Below are positions 21,979-33,314 of a stretch of 64,000 nt of DNA, piece after piece (position 1 is the stretch's first letter; each line of letters begins with the position of its first letter). The position numbers and the translations under genes are program-made. The DNA lies in assembly GCF_035222275.1 (NCBI RefSeq), contig NC_085885.1, positions 248,001-312,000 on the forward strand, written 5' to 3'. The stretch comes from Podospora bellae-mahoneyi (taxonomy: Eukaryota; Ascomycota; Sordariomycetes; Sordariales; Podosporaceae). The notes under the pieces are model-generated. The model was not told the origin of the DNA and searched no databases. It saw only the letters and a list, made by a program, of their open reading frames with translations.

Positions 21979-22946
21979 GGCGACGGCCTGATGGGGGTCG
22001 TATGAGTCTCGTCGCCAGGAAGCTGGAGGGAAAGGAGGTTTGAGGAGGCGTGGATTGGATGAAAGATGGTGGGTGATGAACAAAAGAAATAAAAAGATGG
22101 CAGAAGAGAAGAGGCCCTTCGCTGCGGATTTGGGCACCAAGAAAAAACAGCAGTGGAGGATGAAAAGAAGAAAAGAAGGGAAGGAGGGGCAAGAAGCGAG
22201 GGGCGAGGGGACGCAGTGAGCAAAAGATTCAGGAAAGGAAGTAGAAGATGATGGCGAGGGGCATGTTGGAGGAGAGCCGTGGATGAAAGCTGCGAGCGCC
22301 GAGACGGGGGCAAATTCTGAGTATAAAAAATGAGGGTAATCGTTGGGAAAGTCGGCGGTTGAGGTGCTTTTTATAGGATGAGTTGACTTACACTGGGAAA
22401 TAGGGGGGACCCTTTGATGTTATTCCGATGCGAAGACAGTTCTCGCGGCTCTACCAACGACAGGAACAGCTGTCAGAGAAGGTTGTTCAACCACGCGCTG
22501 AAATAGACGGGTATGACGGGTGTTAGAGTTCCGAGTTGGCGCATCTGCCATCATCCCTCTGAGAAACTCGGCTTCAACCAAGAGCATACTATCATGGCTT
22601 GGAGAGAGTTGGTCTGCATCCCTGTTGACATTACAAACACACAGTTTGGAAAGATGGCGAGGTGCGTTGTACCTTTCAAGCCCCACCTCATCAATAGTGG
22701 GGCAGCAGAGCTCGTGACTGCGCGTGCGGTGGTCGTGTTTCCCGCTTTCCTTTACGCGACTCTTTAACCTCAAGCTCCATTGGACTTTGACGCTGAACCC
22801 CAAAATCTTTACCGCGTTGACAACGACAGCAACGATAATAACAGGACCGCACTACTTTTTCAGTATCTTCTCCAATTCTCCCCGGTGTTTTCTATCCTGC
22901 AATTTCTAAAGCCCCCTTGTCTGGCTGGCAGTGCCTGTTTCTCGAA
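21979..22946. promoter_or_regulatory. Divergent promoter region APC10 / MRE11
   Basis: About 970 bp between two divergent genes. Purine-rich (on +) from 22,000 to 22,260, i.e. CT-rich on the APC10 strand, suits a leader. A TATA-like TATAAAAAAT lies at 22,322. Open frames here look like non-coding shadows. Confidence 0.45.
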
Positions 22947-25263
22947 ATGCCACAAGCTCCAGGTGGGTCACCATGGTCTCTTTCTGTTTCTGTCCCAAGG
23001 CCCAGTCGGTGCTAATAGTAGTCCACCGCACCTCCAACAGAAAAGGACACTATCCGCATACTGGTGTCGACCGACAATCATGTAGGCTATGCAGAGCGGG
23101 ATCCAATCCGGAAAGATGATAGCTGGCGGACCTTCGATGAGATCATGCAGATAGCGAAAGCCCAGGACGTTGACATGGTTCTTCTTGGCGGCGACCTCTT
23201 CCATGACAACAAGCCTTCTCGAAAATCCATGTATCAAGTCATACAATCTCTGCGGAAAAACTGTCTGGGCATGAAGCCCTGTGAGCTGGAGTTTCTGAGT
23301 GATCCGCAAGAGGTTTTCGGTGCATCAACCGACTGCGTCAACTACCAGGACCCCGACATCAACATCTCCATTCCAGTCTTCTCTATCCATGGAAATCATG
23401 ACGACCCCAGTGGCGATGGTCACTACTGTTCGCTCGATCTTCTACAGGCTGCCGGGCTCGTCAACTACTTTGGCCGTGTGCCTGAGGCGGACAACATCCA
23501 CGTCAAGCCGGTTCTCCTGCGAAAGGGAGAGACTAAACTGGCCCTCTATGGGCTAAGCAATGTTCGTGATGAGCGGATGCACAGGACATTCCGAGACAAC
23601 AAGGTTCACTTTTATCGGCCCGGCCAGCAGAGGAACGACTTCTTCAACCTACTGACCCTTCATCAAAACCACTACGCCCACACACCAACCAGCTACGTAT
23701 CAGAGAACATGCTGCCCGAGTTTATGGACCTTGTCATCTGGGGCCACGAACACGAATGCTTGGTGGATCCCATAAAGAACGATATCACCAATTTCCATGT
23801 TATCCAACCCGGTTCCTCCATAGCCACCTCTCTTGTGGAGGGCGAGGCGGTAACAAAGCAGGTTGCAATTCTCAACATAACCGGCAGGCGTTTCACGGTA
23901 GACAAAATTCCCCTGAAAACGGTCCGGCCATTCGTCACCAGGGAGGTTGTGCTGGCGGAAGACAAACGATTCAAGGGGCTCGAGAAGAAACAGGACAACC
24001 GCCAAGAAGTCACCAAACGCCTGATGACAATTGTTGAAGAGATGATTGAGCAAGCTAATGCCCTGTGGGAGTCCACCCACGGCGGTGATGCTGCCGAGGA
24101 TGAGACGCCTCTTCCCCTGATACGACTGAAAGTGGAATACACCGCTCCGGAAGGCTCCAAGTTTGACGTGGAAAACCCCCAGCGCTTCTCCAACAGGTTT
24201 GCCAGCAGGGTGGCCAATCGGAACGACGTCGTGTACTTTTACCGGAAGAAGACAGCAGTCACAAGTGAGTGGAGGACACAGGAAGAGCGGCCGCGCAAGA
24301 AGCTAACCAAGCGCAGGGAAAATTCCCAACGACTCAAAGGAGCTGCGAGAAGGCGTTGCAGAAGCCCTGGAATTGGTCGATACCATCAAGGTCGACACTC
24401 TTGTGCAGGAATACTTTGCCCAGCAGTCTTTGAAGATTCTGCCACAAGCTCCTTTTGGAGATGCTGTCAACCAGTTCGTCAACAAAGATGACAAGCATGC
24501 TGTGGAGATGTTTCTGCTCGAGTCACTCTCCACGCAGGTCAAGGGGCTGCTGCAGCTCGATGACGAAAAGGTGACGGACGACTTGGAGGCACAAATCGAG
24601 GAATACAGGAAAGTCATGGAGAAAGATTTTGTCATCGGCCAGCACAAGCAAGCACAACGCAAGAGGAGGTTCAAGCCCAAGCCCAATGGCTGGGATTCCG
24701 ATGTGGATGGCCACTGGCATGCCCAGCCGGAAGCGCTTGAAGAGCTGGTGACATCTCCACCACAGGCAACTTCCAAGAGCCGAGGCGGTGCTCGCCCAAC
24801 CTCTGGCGTTGTATTCAGTAATGAGAACGAGGACATGTTGGAGGAGGAACCGGTCGCGGCGGAGCCAAAGCGAGCAGCGAGAGGAGCCCGAAAGACTGCT
24901 GCCACACCAGCCAAGAAAGCAGCAGTGGCCAAGAAGGCGGCAGCGCCTGCGAAGAAAGCCACGACGAGGACTGCCAAAGCAGCTGCACGAGGTCGAAAAA
25001 GGGGCAACCCCTTCGAGGACAGCGACGAAGAAGAAGACGTGATCATGGAGGACGATGATTTTGAGCCACCTCCACCCTCGACACGTGCTACACGGGGCGC
25101 TACCAAAAGCACTCGGCAAACCACACTCAACTTTGCCTCGCAGTCCCAAAAACCGGCCAGGGCGACGCAAAAGGCGATCGAGATCAGTGACGATGAGATT
25201 TCAGAGGATGATGATGCCTTTGAGACCATGCCCGCCACGAGCAAGAGGGGCAAGCGTCGCTGA
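22947..25263 (+). CDS. MRE11: Double-strand break repair nuclease Mre11
   Basis: Exons 22947..22962 (16 nt), 23041..24264 and 24317..25263; 728 aa. Exon 1 encodes MPQAP plus one base. Splicing yields EKDTIRILVSTDNHVGYAERD, the conserved N terminus. Calcineurin-like phosphoesterase motifs are present: D17/H19 (TDNHVG), GGDLFHDNKPS (D57, H60), GNHDDPSG (N125, H126), the LLTLHQNHYAH histidine segment and WGHEHE. The Mre11 capping/DNA-binding domain follows. Intron 2 (GTGAGT...GCGCAG, 52 nt) joins KKTAVT to RKIPNDSKELREGVAEAL. The tail holds an Ala/Lys-rich stretch (TPAKKAAVAKKAAAPAKK), a GRKRGNPFEDSDEEED patch and an acidic end, typical of fungal Mre11. It is the nuclease of the MRN/MRX complex. 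AATAAA lies at 25,305. Confidence 0.97.
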
Positions 25264-25535
25264 AGGCTGGTGCAATTAGGGCAAGATTTGCCGAATTTTG
25301 TATGAATAAATGACCAAGTGTAAAGACAAGACAGAAAAAGGGCAAATGTATTAAATAGTCTGGGCAGCTATCTGAGTAGCCAACATGATCCATATCATCT
25401 CTCCTGTCTCCTAGCGGGTGTAGTGTGCTGCTGGAGGGGAGCAAAGAGGCTGGCACGGTGCGGGTGCACTGTGAGAGGTTGCCGCTGAACACTGTACTTT
25501 GCAACCACGCACCTTCTCAAGTCCCAAGCTTTCTC

Positions 25536-25578
<43 letters not shown>

Positions 25579-25794
25579 CCTACGACGATCGGGCTGTCCG
25601 GCATTTTCTTTCTTCCCATACGTAACGTACGGTACAATCGACATACACGGTACCCAAATCACTCCATCGCGCCTTTGCCCGGCGCGCGCGCTTTCACTGC
25701 GGGCTTCGAATCGGGAGATCCATTTAGACTTTCGACAATTCTTTGTTGTCGCGGCGTCTGAACAACTCGCAATTATAACCTAGAGCAATTGAAG
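25264..25794. promoter_or_regulatory. Intergenic with (CT)n tract, TAF10 promoter
   Basis: The MRE11 3' end, including AATAAA at 25,305-25,310, is followed by the TAF10 promoter. A CT microsatellite covers 25,532-25,575. The rest of the leader is unremarkable. Confidence 0.5.
25532..25575. repeat. (CT)n microsatellite
   Basis: 44 bp of nearly pure CT dinucleotide repeat with one CC interruption, about 220 bp upstream of the TAF10 start. Pyrimidine tracts are common near fungal transcription starts, so it may be part of the promoter. Confidence 0.9.
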
Positions 25795-26496
25795 ATGGCG
25801 ACCGGCACTCAACCAACCGAGAATCCCGACCAGAGTGCGTCCGCATCCACACAGCCCAACGGCACGCAACCACCACCTACGAATGCGACAGCGACTGGCG
25901 AGGCTGCCGTGGGAGCCGTGGAGGGAGGGCCCGTCGTCCCGCCCCTCCTCGAGGCGAAGACTCCATTGAGGAAAGATGCTTCGCTCAAGGAATTCTTAAA
26001 CAAAATGGACGACTACGCTCCCATTGTACGTATACCACCCCCTTCGGAGTCCAATTCATTCCCTGTGTCTGACCTTGCTTCACCACAGATCCCCGATGCA
26101 GTGACCAACTACTACATGACCCGAGCCGGCCTCCCGCCTCCACCGCAGACCGACCAAAGGCTCGCCCGCCTCTTAGCGCTTGCCACGCAGAAATTCATCG
26201 CCGACATTGCTGCCGATGCTTATCAATACAGCCGCATTCGCGCAAGCAACACCAGTGCCAACAACCCCATGGGCAACCTGGGCGCCGCGGCTGGTTTCCC
26301 CATCCCAGGACAGCCGGCAAATCAGCCTGGGGCCAAGGATCAGGGTAGGGGCGGGCCTTTGGGCATCCAGAGGCCAGGCTACGGTGGTGGTGGACAGGGT
26401 AGTCAGCAGAACAGGACGGTGCTCACCATGGAGGACTTGGGCATGGCCGTTGGCGAGTTCGGGGTGAATGTCAAGAGAAGTGAGTTTTACCGCTAG
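25795..26496 (+). CDS. TAF10: TFIID/SAGA subunit Taf10
   Basis: Exons 25795..26025 and 26089..26496; 212 aa. Histone-fold protein shared by TFIID and SAGA. A Thr/Pro/Ala-rich N terminus leads to [18 protein letters not shown], then [43 protein letters not shown] and, after a Gly/Asn insert, [27 protein letters not shown], the canonical end. Length fits fungal Taf10. The intron (GTACGT...CTGAC...CACAG) is 63 nt with no in-frame stop, so a retained form would simply add 21 residues. A donor-like GTGAGT in the last codons is inside the conserved C terminus and is not used in my model. Convergent with RSM19. Confidence 0.95.
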   Translation: MATGTQPTENPDQSASASTQPNGTQPPPTNATATGEAAVGAVEGGPVVPPLLEAKTPLRKDASLKEFLNKMDDYAPIVRIPPPSESNSFPVSDLASPQIPDAVTNYYMTRAGLPPPPQTDQRLARLLALATQKFIADIAADAYQYSRIRASNTSANNPMGNLGAAAGFPIPGQPANQPGAKDQGRGGPLGIQRPGYGGGGQGSQQNRTVLTMEDLGMAVGEFGVNVKRSEFYR

Positions 26497-26930
26497 ACTC
26501 TGGGGTGTGTAGTCATGAAAGGGGCAAGCGGCACATCGGTTGGCATGGGCATACGGAGTAATTTTTACCGAGTCAATAAGCAGGTCACACAACACAGGCG
26601 TTTGGGAACAAGAATGGAGGGCCAGGCGTTTTTTTTTTCGGTAGGGAGTCCTGTATCTACCATGGGAAAGGACCACGGGATCGGCCTTCTTATTTCTTGG
26701 TAGTTGATTGCTTACAAGCGGAAGGTTTATTATTTAGTTCTGCGATTCTCTTGACCCTTCTTCTTCCTCATATACTTGGCCAGGTCGAAGTTAATCCTTG
26801 GTGATGATGCCAGCGGGACGTTGGCTCGCCAGTTCTTCTGCTTGGCCCGCGACATAAACGGTGCCGCTCCGTGCTATTGATACAGCAGTTGTGCAGGGTA
26901 TCATCACGTCCCAAACGGGAGCGCTGTCTT
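26497..26930. other. Convergent intergenic spacer TAF10 / RSM19
   Basis: About 430 bp containing both 3' ends. A T9 run lies at 26,631-26,639. No gene is seen. Confidence 0.4.
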
Positions 26931-27431
26931 CTATTTCTTCTTGCCCCAGATGAATGGTTTTCGGGTCCTATGGTCCAATACATAGTCAGCTCCCACATTC
27001 CCGTGCCCATGCTTTGTTGACGGAATGTTGTGTACGTTGAAAACTCGCCGAGCTTATGTCCCACCATCTCCTCGGTAATGGTCACGTCATGGTAGACCTT
27101 GCCGTTGTGCACCTGGAACTTGAGCCCCACGAAGTTGGGGAGAATGGTGGCCGACCGGGCCTGGGTCCGGATCGGGGCAATCTTTTGTCCTGGCTCGGGC
27201 CGTACAATAGGGAGTCTTGAGCTTGTCAGTTGTCGGTCGGGAGAAGCAGCCCTCTCGTGAGCGACTAGGCCGGGGGAGGAGGGCCGCGGGAGGACGGGGG
27301 CTTGATGGCCTTACGGGACAATGTGCGGGCCTAGACGAGTCAGTAAGCCAAGTCAGTCCATCGTCAAGAACAAAGTGCTGCAACTGACCTTTCCAGACCG
27401 AGCGCTTGAGCAGGCACCTCGTGGGCTGCAT
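26931..27431 (-). CDS. RSM19: Mitochondrial small-subunit ribosomal protein uS19m (Rsm19)
   Basis: Four exons on the minus strand: 27431..27389, 27330..27315 (16 nt), 27215..27036 and 26967..26931; 91 aa. Splicing builds [15 protein letters not shown], then PHIVP, then [20 protein letters not shown], with the S19 core [19 protein letters not shown] and [14 protein letters not shown], and the ending [12 protein letters not shown]. All of these match the uS19 family (VWKGPHI, the rRNA-binding HNG segment, GHKLGEF, the basic tail). Donors are GTCAGT, GTAAGG and GTACAC; acceptors TCTAG, TCAAG and CATAG. The protein sits in the head of the mitoribosome small subunit. The 16-nt micro-exon is needed to keep KGPHIVP, so open-frame scanning alone would miss this gene. 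Confidence 0.93.
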
Positions 27432-28756
27432 GTTGGGCAGGCAGTGGGAGTGTGTGGTGGGACAACAAGAAGCAAGCACTCCTGCGTGTTGGCTGTTTGG
27501 CTGTCCACCAAGGTGCTCGCCGTTGACAGAAATCCTGGCCGCGAAAAGTTAATGTGGGGCCTCAGTCTATCAGGTCACGTGCCCTCCCTGAGCACAACCA
27601 CCTTTCGTCTCCTCTGCTCACGCTGACGTTCCTCGTCCCTGGCCATTCGATGCGATGGAATAATTAGCGCAGCCGGTGCACTGACAGCATGGTTCCTCTC
27701 CTCATCCCCACAAACTACGATCCATCATCTGTGCACCCTCTGGTGAGCGTCGGCAACAGTCACCACACCATCATAAAGGTACCCACAGACCTTGGGTAGG
27801 TAGGTAGCACTATCGTACTCATCCGTCCTTGGCAAACCAGGATCATCTGTGGCTGCTATAATAAGGCTCTTTCGGCCACGTGATATTTTCACATCCTGCT
27901 ATCAGTCAACTCAGCTCTCGAGTTTGCCGATCTCCCGAGAAGGAGTCGAGGTCTCCATTGCATGAACCTGTCAGGAAGACTCGGCCAAGAAACCCATGGT
28001 ACGACGTGGATATACGCCCAAGTTGCAGCAGTATGTGGTACACAGTACGGCTGTCTGTCGTCATCAGTCATCATGGTTCCCACCTCTTCGCTCTGGCTTC
28101 TGATAACTCAAGGGCATCTCGCCAATTGAGGTAATAAACTCCATGTCACCTATCCCAGGAGGTAGCGAGCCTCTCACCTCTCAAGCAGAGCTGCAGTAGG
28201 GAACTCCTGGTCAAACATCTCAACCGTAACTGAGACGAAGCATGCCAGTCATCAGCTCCATGTCCGTGACCAAACTATCATGTCCACCGGCAGGGTTTCC
28301 GCGGGGCAGTTGGGGGACTGTTTCGACATGTCTCTTGGAAGCTCACCTCCGTACGCGACAACAAAGCAGGTCACTGGGCTTGCAGTACCCGCATGTCGTC
28401 CATGCCCGGGCTCGATAACCCCAGTTGGTCCCATATTGATAACATCTCCTGCCGAACAGTCTTCGAGAGTCCGCTGACGATTTCCTTTGACAACAGTTCC
28501 CAGCTCGGCTCCTCCTAATTCCAACCCCGGCCTTATCACCTTCGGCGCAGCAGGGCTGCGATGTGCCTGTGGTCCGACTCAGCGGGTTGTCCTTCAATGA
28601 GTACAGTTGCTCGTTACTTGAACGATATCTTTGGTCTTGTGCTCCCCTCGCCCGACTGCCAGCGCCGAGGCGATCATTGCGCATCTCTGTGCCAACAAAG
28701 CATGGGGCACCACAACGAGCAATCATCTACGTCTTTCTGTGTTCCCATGTCACAAG
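27432..28756. promoter_or_regulatory. Divergent promoter region RSM19 / Zn2Cys6 factor
   Basis: 1.3 kb. A TCACGTG site lies at 27,575-27,581, 144 nt upstream of the RSM19 start, and another CACGTG at 27,877-27,882. Small open frames on both strands match nothing. Confidence 0.45.
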
Positions 28757-31637
28757 ATGCCTAGGCAACATCTCACCCCAAACGCTTGTTTGGTATGCCG
28801 CAAAAAGAGAACCAAAGTAACAGAGCATCTCCTTCCCCATTTTCGAGGTCCCAGTCATACCTCTCTCTGCCGACATTATCACTGACAACTTCCATCAGTG
28901 TGATGGACAGATACCATGTCGCCGATGCAGGTCAAGGGGCGAGGACTGCTCCTACGAGGATAAGAAATGGAGGACCAAAGACCACCTTCGATCCGAAATT
29001 GAAAGGCTGAGGGCAGAGCAGCGGCAAGGCGAGGCAGTTATCCAAGCACTTGTTGACAACAAGCCGGACCAGTGGGAAGTAGTTCAGGACCGCATGCGCG
29101 CCGATGAATCCCCCGATGCCATTGCAGAATGGATTCGCTCACTGAGAGGTTTGCCGGATTCTTCACAGACTCACCGGGGTCTATTTGGGAGTACGCCTGC
29201 CAGTGGGCTAAACAACTTTATACCCACACCCTTCCAGTCACAATTCAACCCAACGATGCCCGGAATAGGGAGTGTGCCTACCGGCAGCTTCCCAGAAGCA
29301 GGATCGGATGTCCTTGATGCATTCACTACGAATAATGGGCCAGGCAACGTCGGGAACGGCGGTACCAACATATGTCACGTCACCAGCGCCATGGAGGGAG
29401 CTTCTCGTCCAAGTTTTTCCGCTGACTTGGTCGCTCCTGGAGATCGTATATCATTGCAAAAACACGGGACCTTTGTTTGCCCGTCCCTGTCGCCCACAGA
29501 CAACTCCTCCCATACCATGAACCACCCACTGGACATGGCTGGACCCGCGGCTTGTCGTCTTGTTCCGAATCTAACCCCCTATGGGCCTCCTGTTCGGATC
29601 TGGACTACTGTTACATCTGATAAGCATCTTGTCCAGCGACTCCTTTCGAGATTCTTCTCGGGACTCTTTCCGTGCTTGTCATTGATATCATACGCGCAAT
29701 TCATTCATGATTTTGAAGAGGGCACTGCGCGGTACTGCTCAGAAGCGCTTGTGAACGCCATCCTCGGCACAGCATGTAGGCTCTTCAACGCAACATCTCA
29801 GCTCATTTCGAGGATCAGCTTCGGCGACGCCTTTGTGGGTGAGGCAAAGAGGCTGCTAGCGGCTGAGGATAGCCACGTGAATCTCCCGAGCATACAAGCT
29901 CTCGCCATCCTTGCTTTGGGGGAGATGAGCCAAGGGAACGATGAAGAGGCCGAAACCCTCCTCCGGGAGTCGGTAAGGGCGTTAGTTCATCTTGTCTTGG
30001 AAGCTCGTGATCTGGACGGGAAGGAAAACGAGGATTTCAGAGTAGTGCGAGCACTGGCATACTGTGGTGTATTTTCTCTCATGAGGTCTGTTACCTTTTG
30101 GGTCGGCTGTCACTTGGATCCCTCTAACCTGAAGAAACTTAATATGCCAGGTTCCTTCGCCTCTTGACGGGAGATCTCGAGCCGAAAGTTGGGCCGTTGT
30201 TCATCCGACTTCAGCCTAATTCCGCGAGTCTTGACGAGGATACGCCCCAAACACGAGTGGAGCGAGGTTTGTTGTGCCCAATCCATTCTCCGCGGCTTCC
30301 AGGTTTTGCTGGCTAATGTGTTGCTGCTGTAGGCATCGCGCTCCAGACGCAGTTCTTTGCCGAGTTGCGGTTTTGTCCGCCATCATCGAGGTTTATCTTT
30401 GAGGTCATGGAGACAGCACACACCTTTCTGTCTTATAATTACTCTCGAGCCATGACCGCCAGTGATCTCGAGAGTGCATACGACAGATGTGTGTGCTCAT
30501 ATCGCCAGTTTCTAGAATCATTAGCGCCAGCCTCCAGTCCCTCACAGGACACACTGCTCGCACAGTATGCCCTTACTCTCCACCCCCGGGCTTTCGTTGC
30601 CGTCGTCGGCTTGTAGTATATACTAATCTCTGCTGGCCATGGCTTCTAGGATTTGGTACCATTTCTGCATGCTCAGTTTGATGCGGCCCTTTGTCTCGAA
30701 CTCGAATAACCTCGTGGATGGCACCACCCCGAAACTGTCTGGTGGTGCCAGGCCCAGTGTCATATGTCACCGAGCTTCAGAAGCCATCATTTCGCTCACT
30801 GGCACTTACCAAGCCCGGAACTTCATTGCATATCTGCCACCCTTGTTACCGTATATGGTCTTCACTGCCGTCCTGTTTGAGCTCACGTTGACGGCCAGCC
30901 CGGTTTTGTGTCAGCAAGGCCTCACTGATTCTCCGTCAAGTTTGTCTCCGCTTATTGGATATCAGTCACCCATACAGGCCGCCTCCAAGCCAGGGACCCG
31001 TTGGTCTCAACTGCCTCAGGCATCAGCTCCGCGTCCAGGATTTTGTTCGTCCGACTCTGAGCCTGTATCCCCAGCGTCTACCAGACAGGCCAACCAGACT
31101 ACCCACCGCCGGGCGTCCGGTGTCTCGACTATCTCCACCGGATTTTCAAGTAGCGAGCAGAGCAGGCGGCCGAGTGGCTGTAGTTTTCTTTCTGGCACGC
31201 CACTTGACCAGGACGAGATATCGACATCGGATACAGAGTCAGACCTATTCCCCGTGTTTTCGTCGCAACCTTCGGATCTTGTTACCGTCGGCTCACTGCA
31301 GTTAGCATCCTTGAGCGCCCGCCATCTTGGTGCCGCTGAGGCTTCTCGCCTACTCCGGGGGTTGGGGAACATTCGAGACGTCGCCGAAGTCAGGCTCAAC
31401 CTAGCTGCACTCACCGCTTCACTGCCATTTCCAGCTGTTGAATTCGGAACTTCTATCCTACTTACCGGCCTTGGACTTCAGAAAGTGCCGGTTGCCAGCG
31501 TGGTCCCGGGCGCTTCGACATTTTGTGGAGGGTTGAGTCCTATGTCGGTCCCAAAAGTCGAGTCTACTAAATCACTCACCGGTGACGTGTCTTCAGCCCA
31601 ACTACCTACATCTCTGCAACAGGCACCTGGGCCATGA
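28757..31637 (+). CDS. Zn2Cys6 fungal transcription factor
   Basis: Five exons: 28757..28816, 28899..30085, 30151..30266, 30333..30564 and 30650..31637; 860 aa, all in phase. The binuclear zinc cluster is created by the first splice: C11, C14, C21, C27, C30 and C37 with spacing C-x2-C-x6-C-x5-C-x2-C-x6-C ([10 protein letters not shown] then [10 protein letters not shown]). A linker and short coiled coil follow ([19 protein letters not shown]). The middle homology region starts about residue 200 ([33 protein letters not shown]) and continues over introns through [28 protein letters not shown] and [19 protein letters not shown]. The C terminus is Ser/Thr-rich with no clear domain. Introns have good branch sites (TACTAAT in the last). 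It is probably a pathway-specific regulator. The target is unknown, and no biosynthetic cluster surrounds it. It is the last forward gene before the AT-rich desert. Confidence 0.88.
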
Positions 31638-31916
31638 TCTGGGGATATGCCATGCGCAATGGTGACCGGTAACAAGTATGGATAGCGTCAACATAGCATG
31701 TACAGGGCTGGCCCCTATTTTCAATCAAGTCTTTCATTTTGGCGGAGTTCCCGTTGTTTCCCCTGCTTGCTACATGTTCCTATATTTGACCAGCATGTCA
31801 CCACCATGTTACAGAATCTCTATAATAGATATCAAGAGCTGCGTTGATCATGCGTGTCTTTTTTCCCGCTGTTCCGATGATTGCTGGAAATGAATAAATT
31901 TGCTGATGTGTGTGTA
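31638..31916. other. Convergent spacer between the TF and the PDI-like gene
   Basis: 279 bp with AATAAA at 31,893-31,898 on the plus strand. It holds the two 3' ends. Confidence 0.4.
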
Positions 31917-33314
31917 TCAAAGCTCGTCATGTCCTGATTCATGTTGCTCCTTGCCAGGGCTTCTGTTTGCGGGTTGCAATTTGCCGCTGCCGATGTCGAT
32001 CAGATGTCTCTCTACGTCATCTGCCATGAGTTTGACACTCCCTGGAAAAGGATACAAAGCACCAGCTGCGGAATTTTCGAGTACCAATGCCGTTGTCAAG
32101 TCTGTTGCTCCTCCGCTCCCACCCAACAAATCAGAATATTCATTCAAGTCCCTGATGATAAACTTCAATTTGCCAGAGTATTTCTTCGCCAAGGGCCGTA
32201 TTTCCGCCCTGTACGCCTCCTTTTCTGCCTCTGTGCTGGCAAAATAGTGGAGAACGCTTTTCCCTGTCTGTGGACATGTGGCCTTTTGGTGAGTCTAGTC
32301 GTTCTGTGACTTGAATTCTGGCAAGAATGCTTACCGAGATGTATTCGGCCTTGTTGATTATGGTCAGTTCGGGGATGAGGGGCTCCGCACACAAAATGAC
32401 AAAGTCCTCCAGGGCCTGAGTGGTCTGGGTATCGGTAGCCACATGCTTCACATCGTCGAGATTGTTGTAGCAGATGACGGCGGCGGAGCGGCTCTCTGTA
32501 ACAGATGGACCTATCAGAAAGGTGAACCGGTCCCTATACCTGGCTGCCAGGGCAGTGAAGCGGTCATATATATTCCAGTTGTCAGACTGGGCAAGAGGGT
32601 GCATGACTATGACAACGTCATCCAACAGGATAAAATGCTCTAGCAGTTGAGCGTCGGCCTCGAGGAAGGAAGGACGGATGATACGATTCCGAAACATGGC
32701 TAGTCTGGTGGATGCACAAATTAGAAATGAACATGAACGGGGAAGGGTCTAAACTGTACTCTCTAGCTTCGTGTTGACCTCTGTACTGATCTATTCTGCC
32801 ATCCCGGTGATATATTCTGATGGTTGGGTACGAAGGTATGTTGAGTTTCTGACAGAATTCTCTGTGTATGGCACAATCGAAGCTAACAATGTTATCGTCA
32901 TCCTTTTCAGCTTCCTGGAAGGCAAGCCATTGTTCTTCGAGATCTTGACTAGCCTTCCTATCGTAGCCCACTAGACATCAGCACAGCAATTTGAACAGAT
33001 CCCAGAGTACTAGTTAGCTAACTTACTGCGAAGGCTACATAGGGACGAAGTATCAGTGGGCTTGCATAGGTGGACTTGCATTCAGGTGTTTTGGCGGGGG
33101 AAAGAGAAAGCGATGCACTTACGAGAATAACTGAGAGAGAAAATCAGCACATCGAACATACACACTGAGGCTGCAATAGTGACTCACATGCGGCCTGTGT
33201 ATATGCACTGGAGTCCAATGCTTCTCTCAATCGCCTCTCTTCAATATGTCTCCATGCTGCAGAAGATCTTCCGAGGATCAATGATACTGCGAATGACCAA
33301 TACATGCTCTTCAT
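31917..33314 (-). CDS. ER-resident PDI-like protein lacking CxxC, HDEL tail
   Basis: Six-exon model on the minus strand: 33314..33188, 33130..33123 (8 nt), 33034..33027 (8 nt), 32957..32760, 32704..32335 and 32267..31917; 353 aa. The N terminus MKSMYWSFAVSLILGRSSA is a signal peptide and the protein ends GHDEL, an ER-retention signal. A thioredoxin-fold a-domain follows (FDCAIHREFCQKLNIPSYPTIRIYHRDGRIDQYRG, with cis-Pro), but the site where PDI has WCGHC reads ILPSQKASQ. b and b'-like domains follow (LEHFILLDDVVIVMHPL; NKAEYISTGKSVLHYFAS; LKFIIRDLNEY). It is shorter than PDI (about 500 aa) and lacks the second catalytic domain, so a chaperone or scaffold role is more likely than oxidase activity. 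An alternative (exon 3 of 34 nt with acceptor TATGCAAG and an upstream acceptor for exon 4) also keeps phase and adds 13 residues. Confidence 0.75.

Noticed and set aside
22420-22803. 127-codon minus frame between APC10 and MRE11
   Set aside because: No family resemblance, no start context, lies in a divergent promoter.
24303-25253. 316-codon minus frame opposite MRE11
   Set aside because: Ser/Ala-rich reverse reading of the low-complexity Mre11 tail.
26479-26500. GTGAGT donor-like site near the TAF10 stop
   Set aside because: It lies within the conserved C-terminal NVKRSEFYR codons; reading through gives the family-typical end.
28343-28726. 127-codon minus frame upstream of the Zn2Cys6 factor
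   Set aside because: Composition is erratic and it matches no known domain; probably chance.
28757-33314. Secondary-metabolite cluster around the Zn2Cys6 factor
   Set aside because: Neighbours are a mitoribosomal protein gene and an ER protein; no synthase, P450 or transporter is present.
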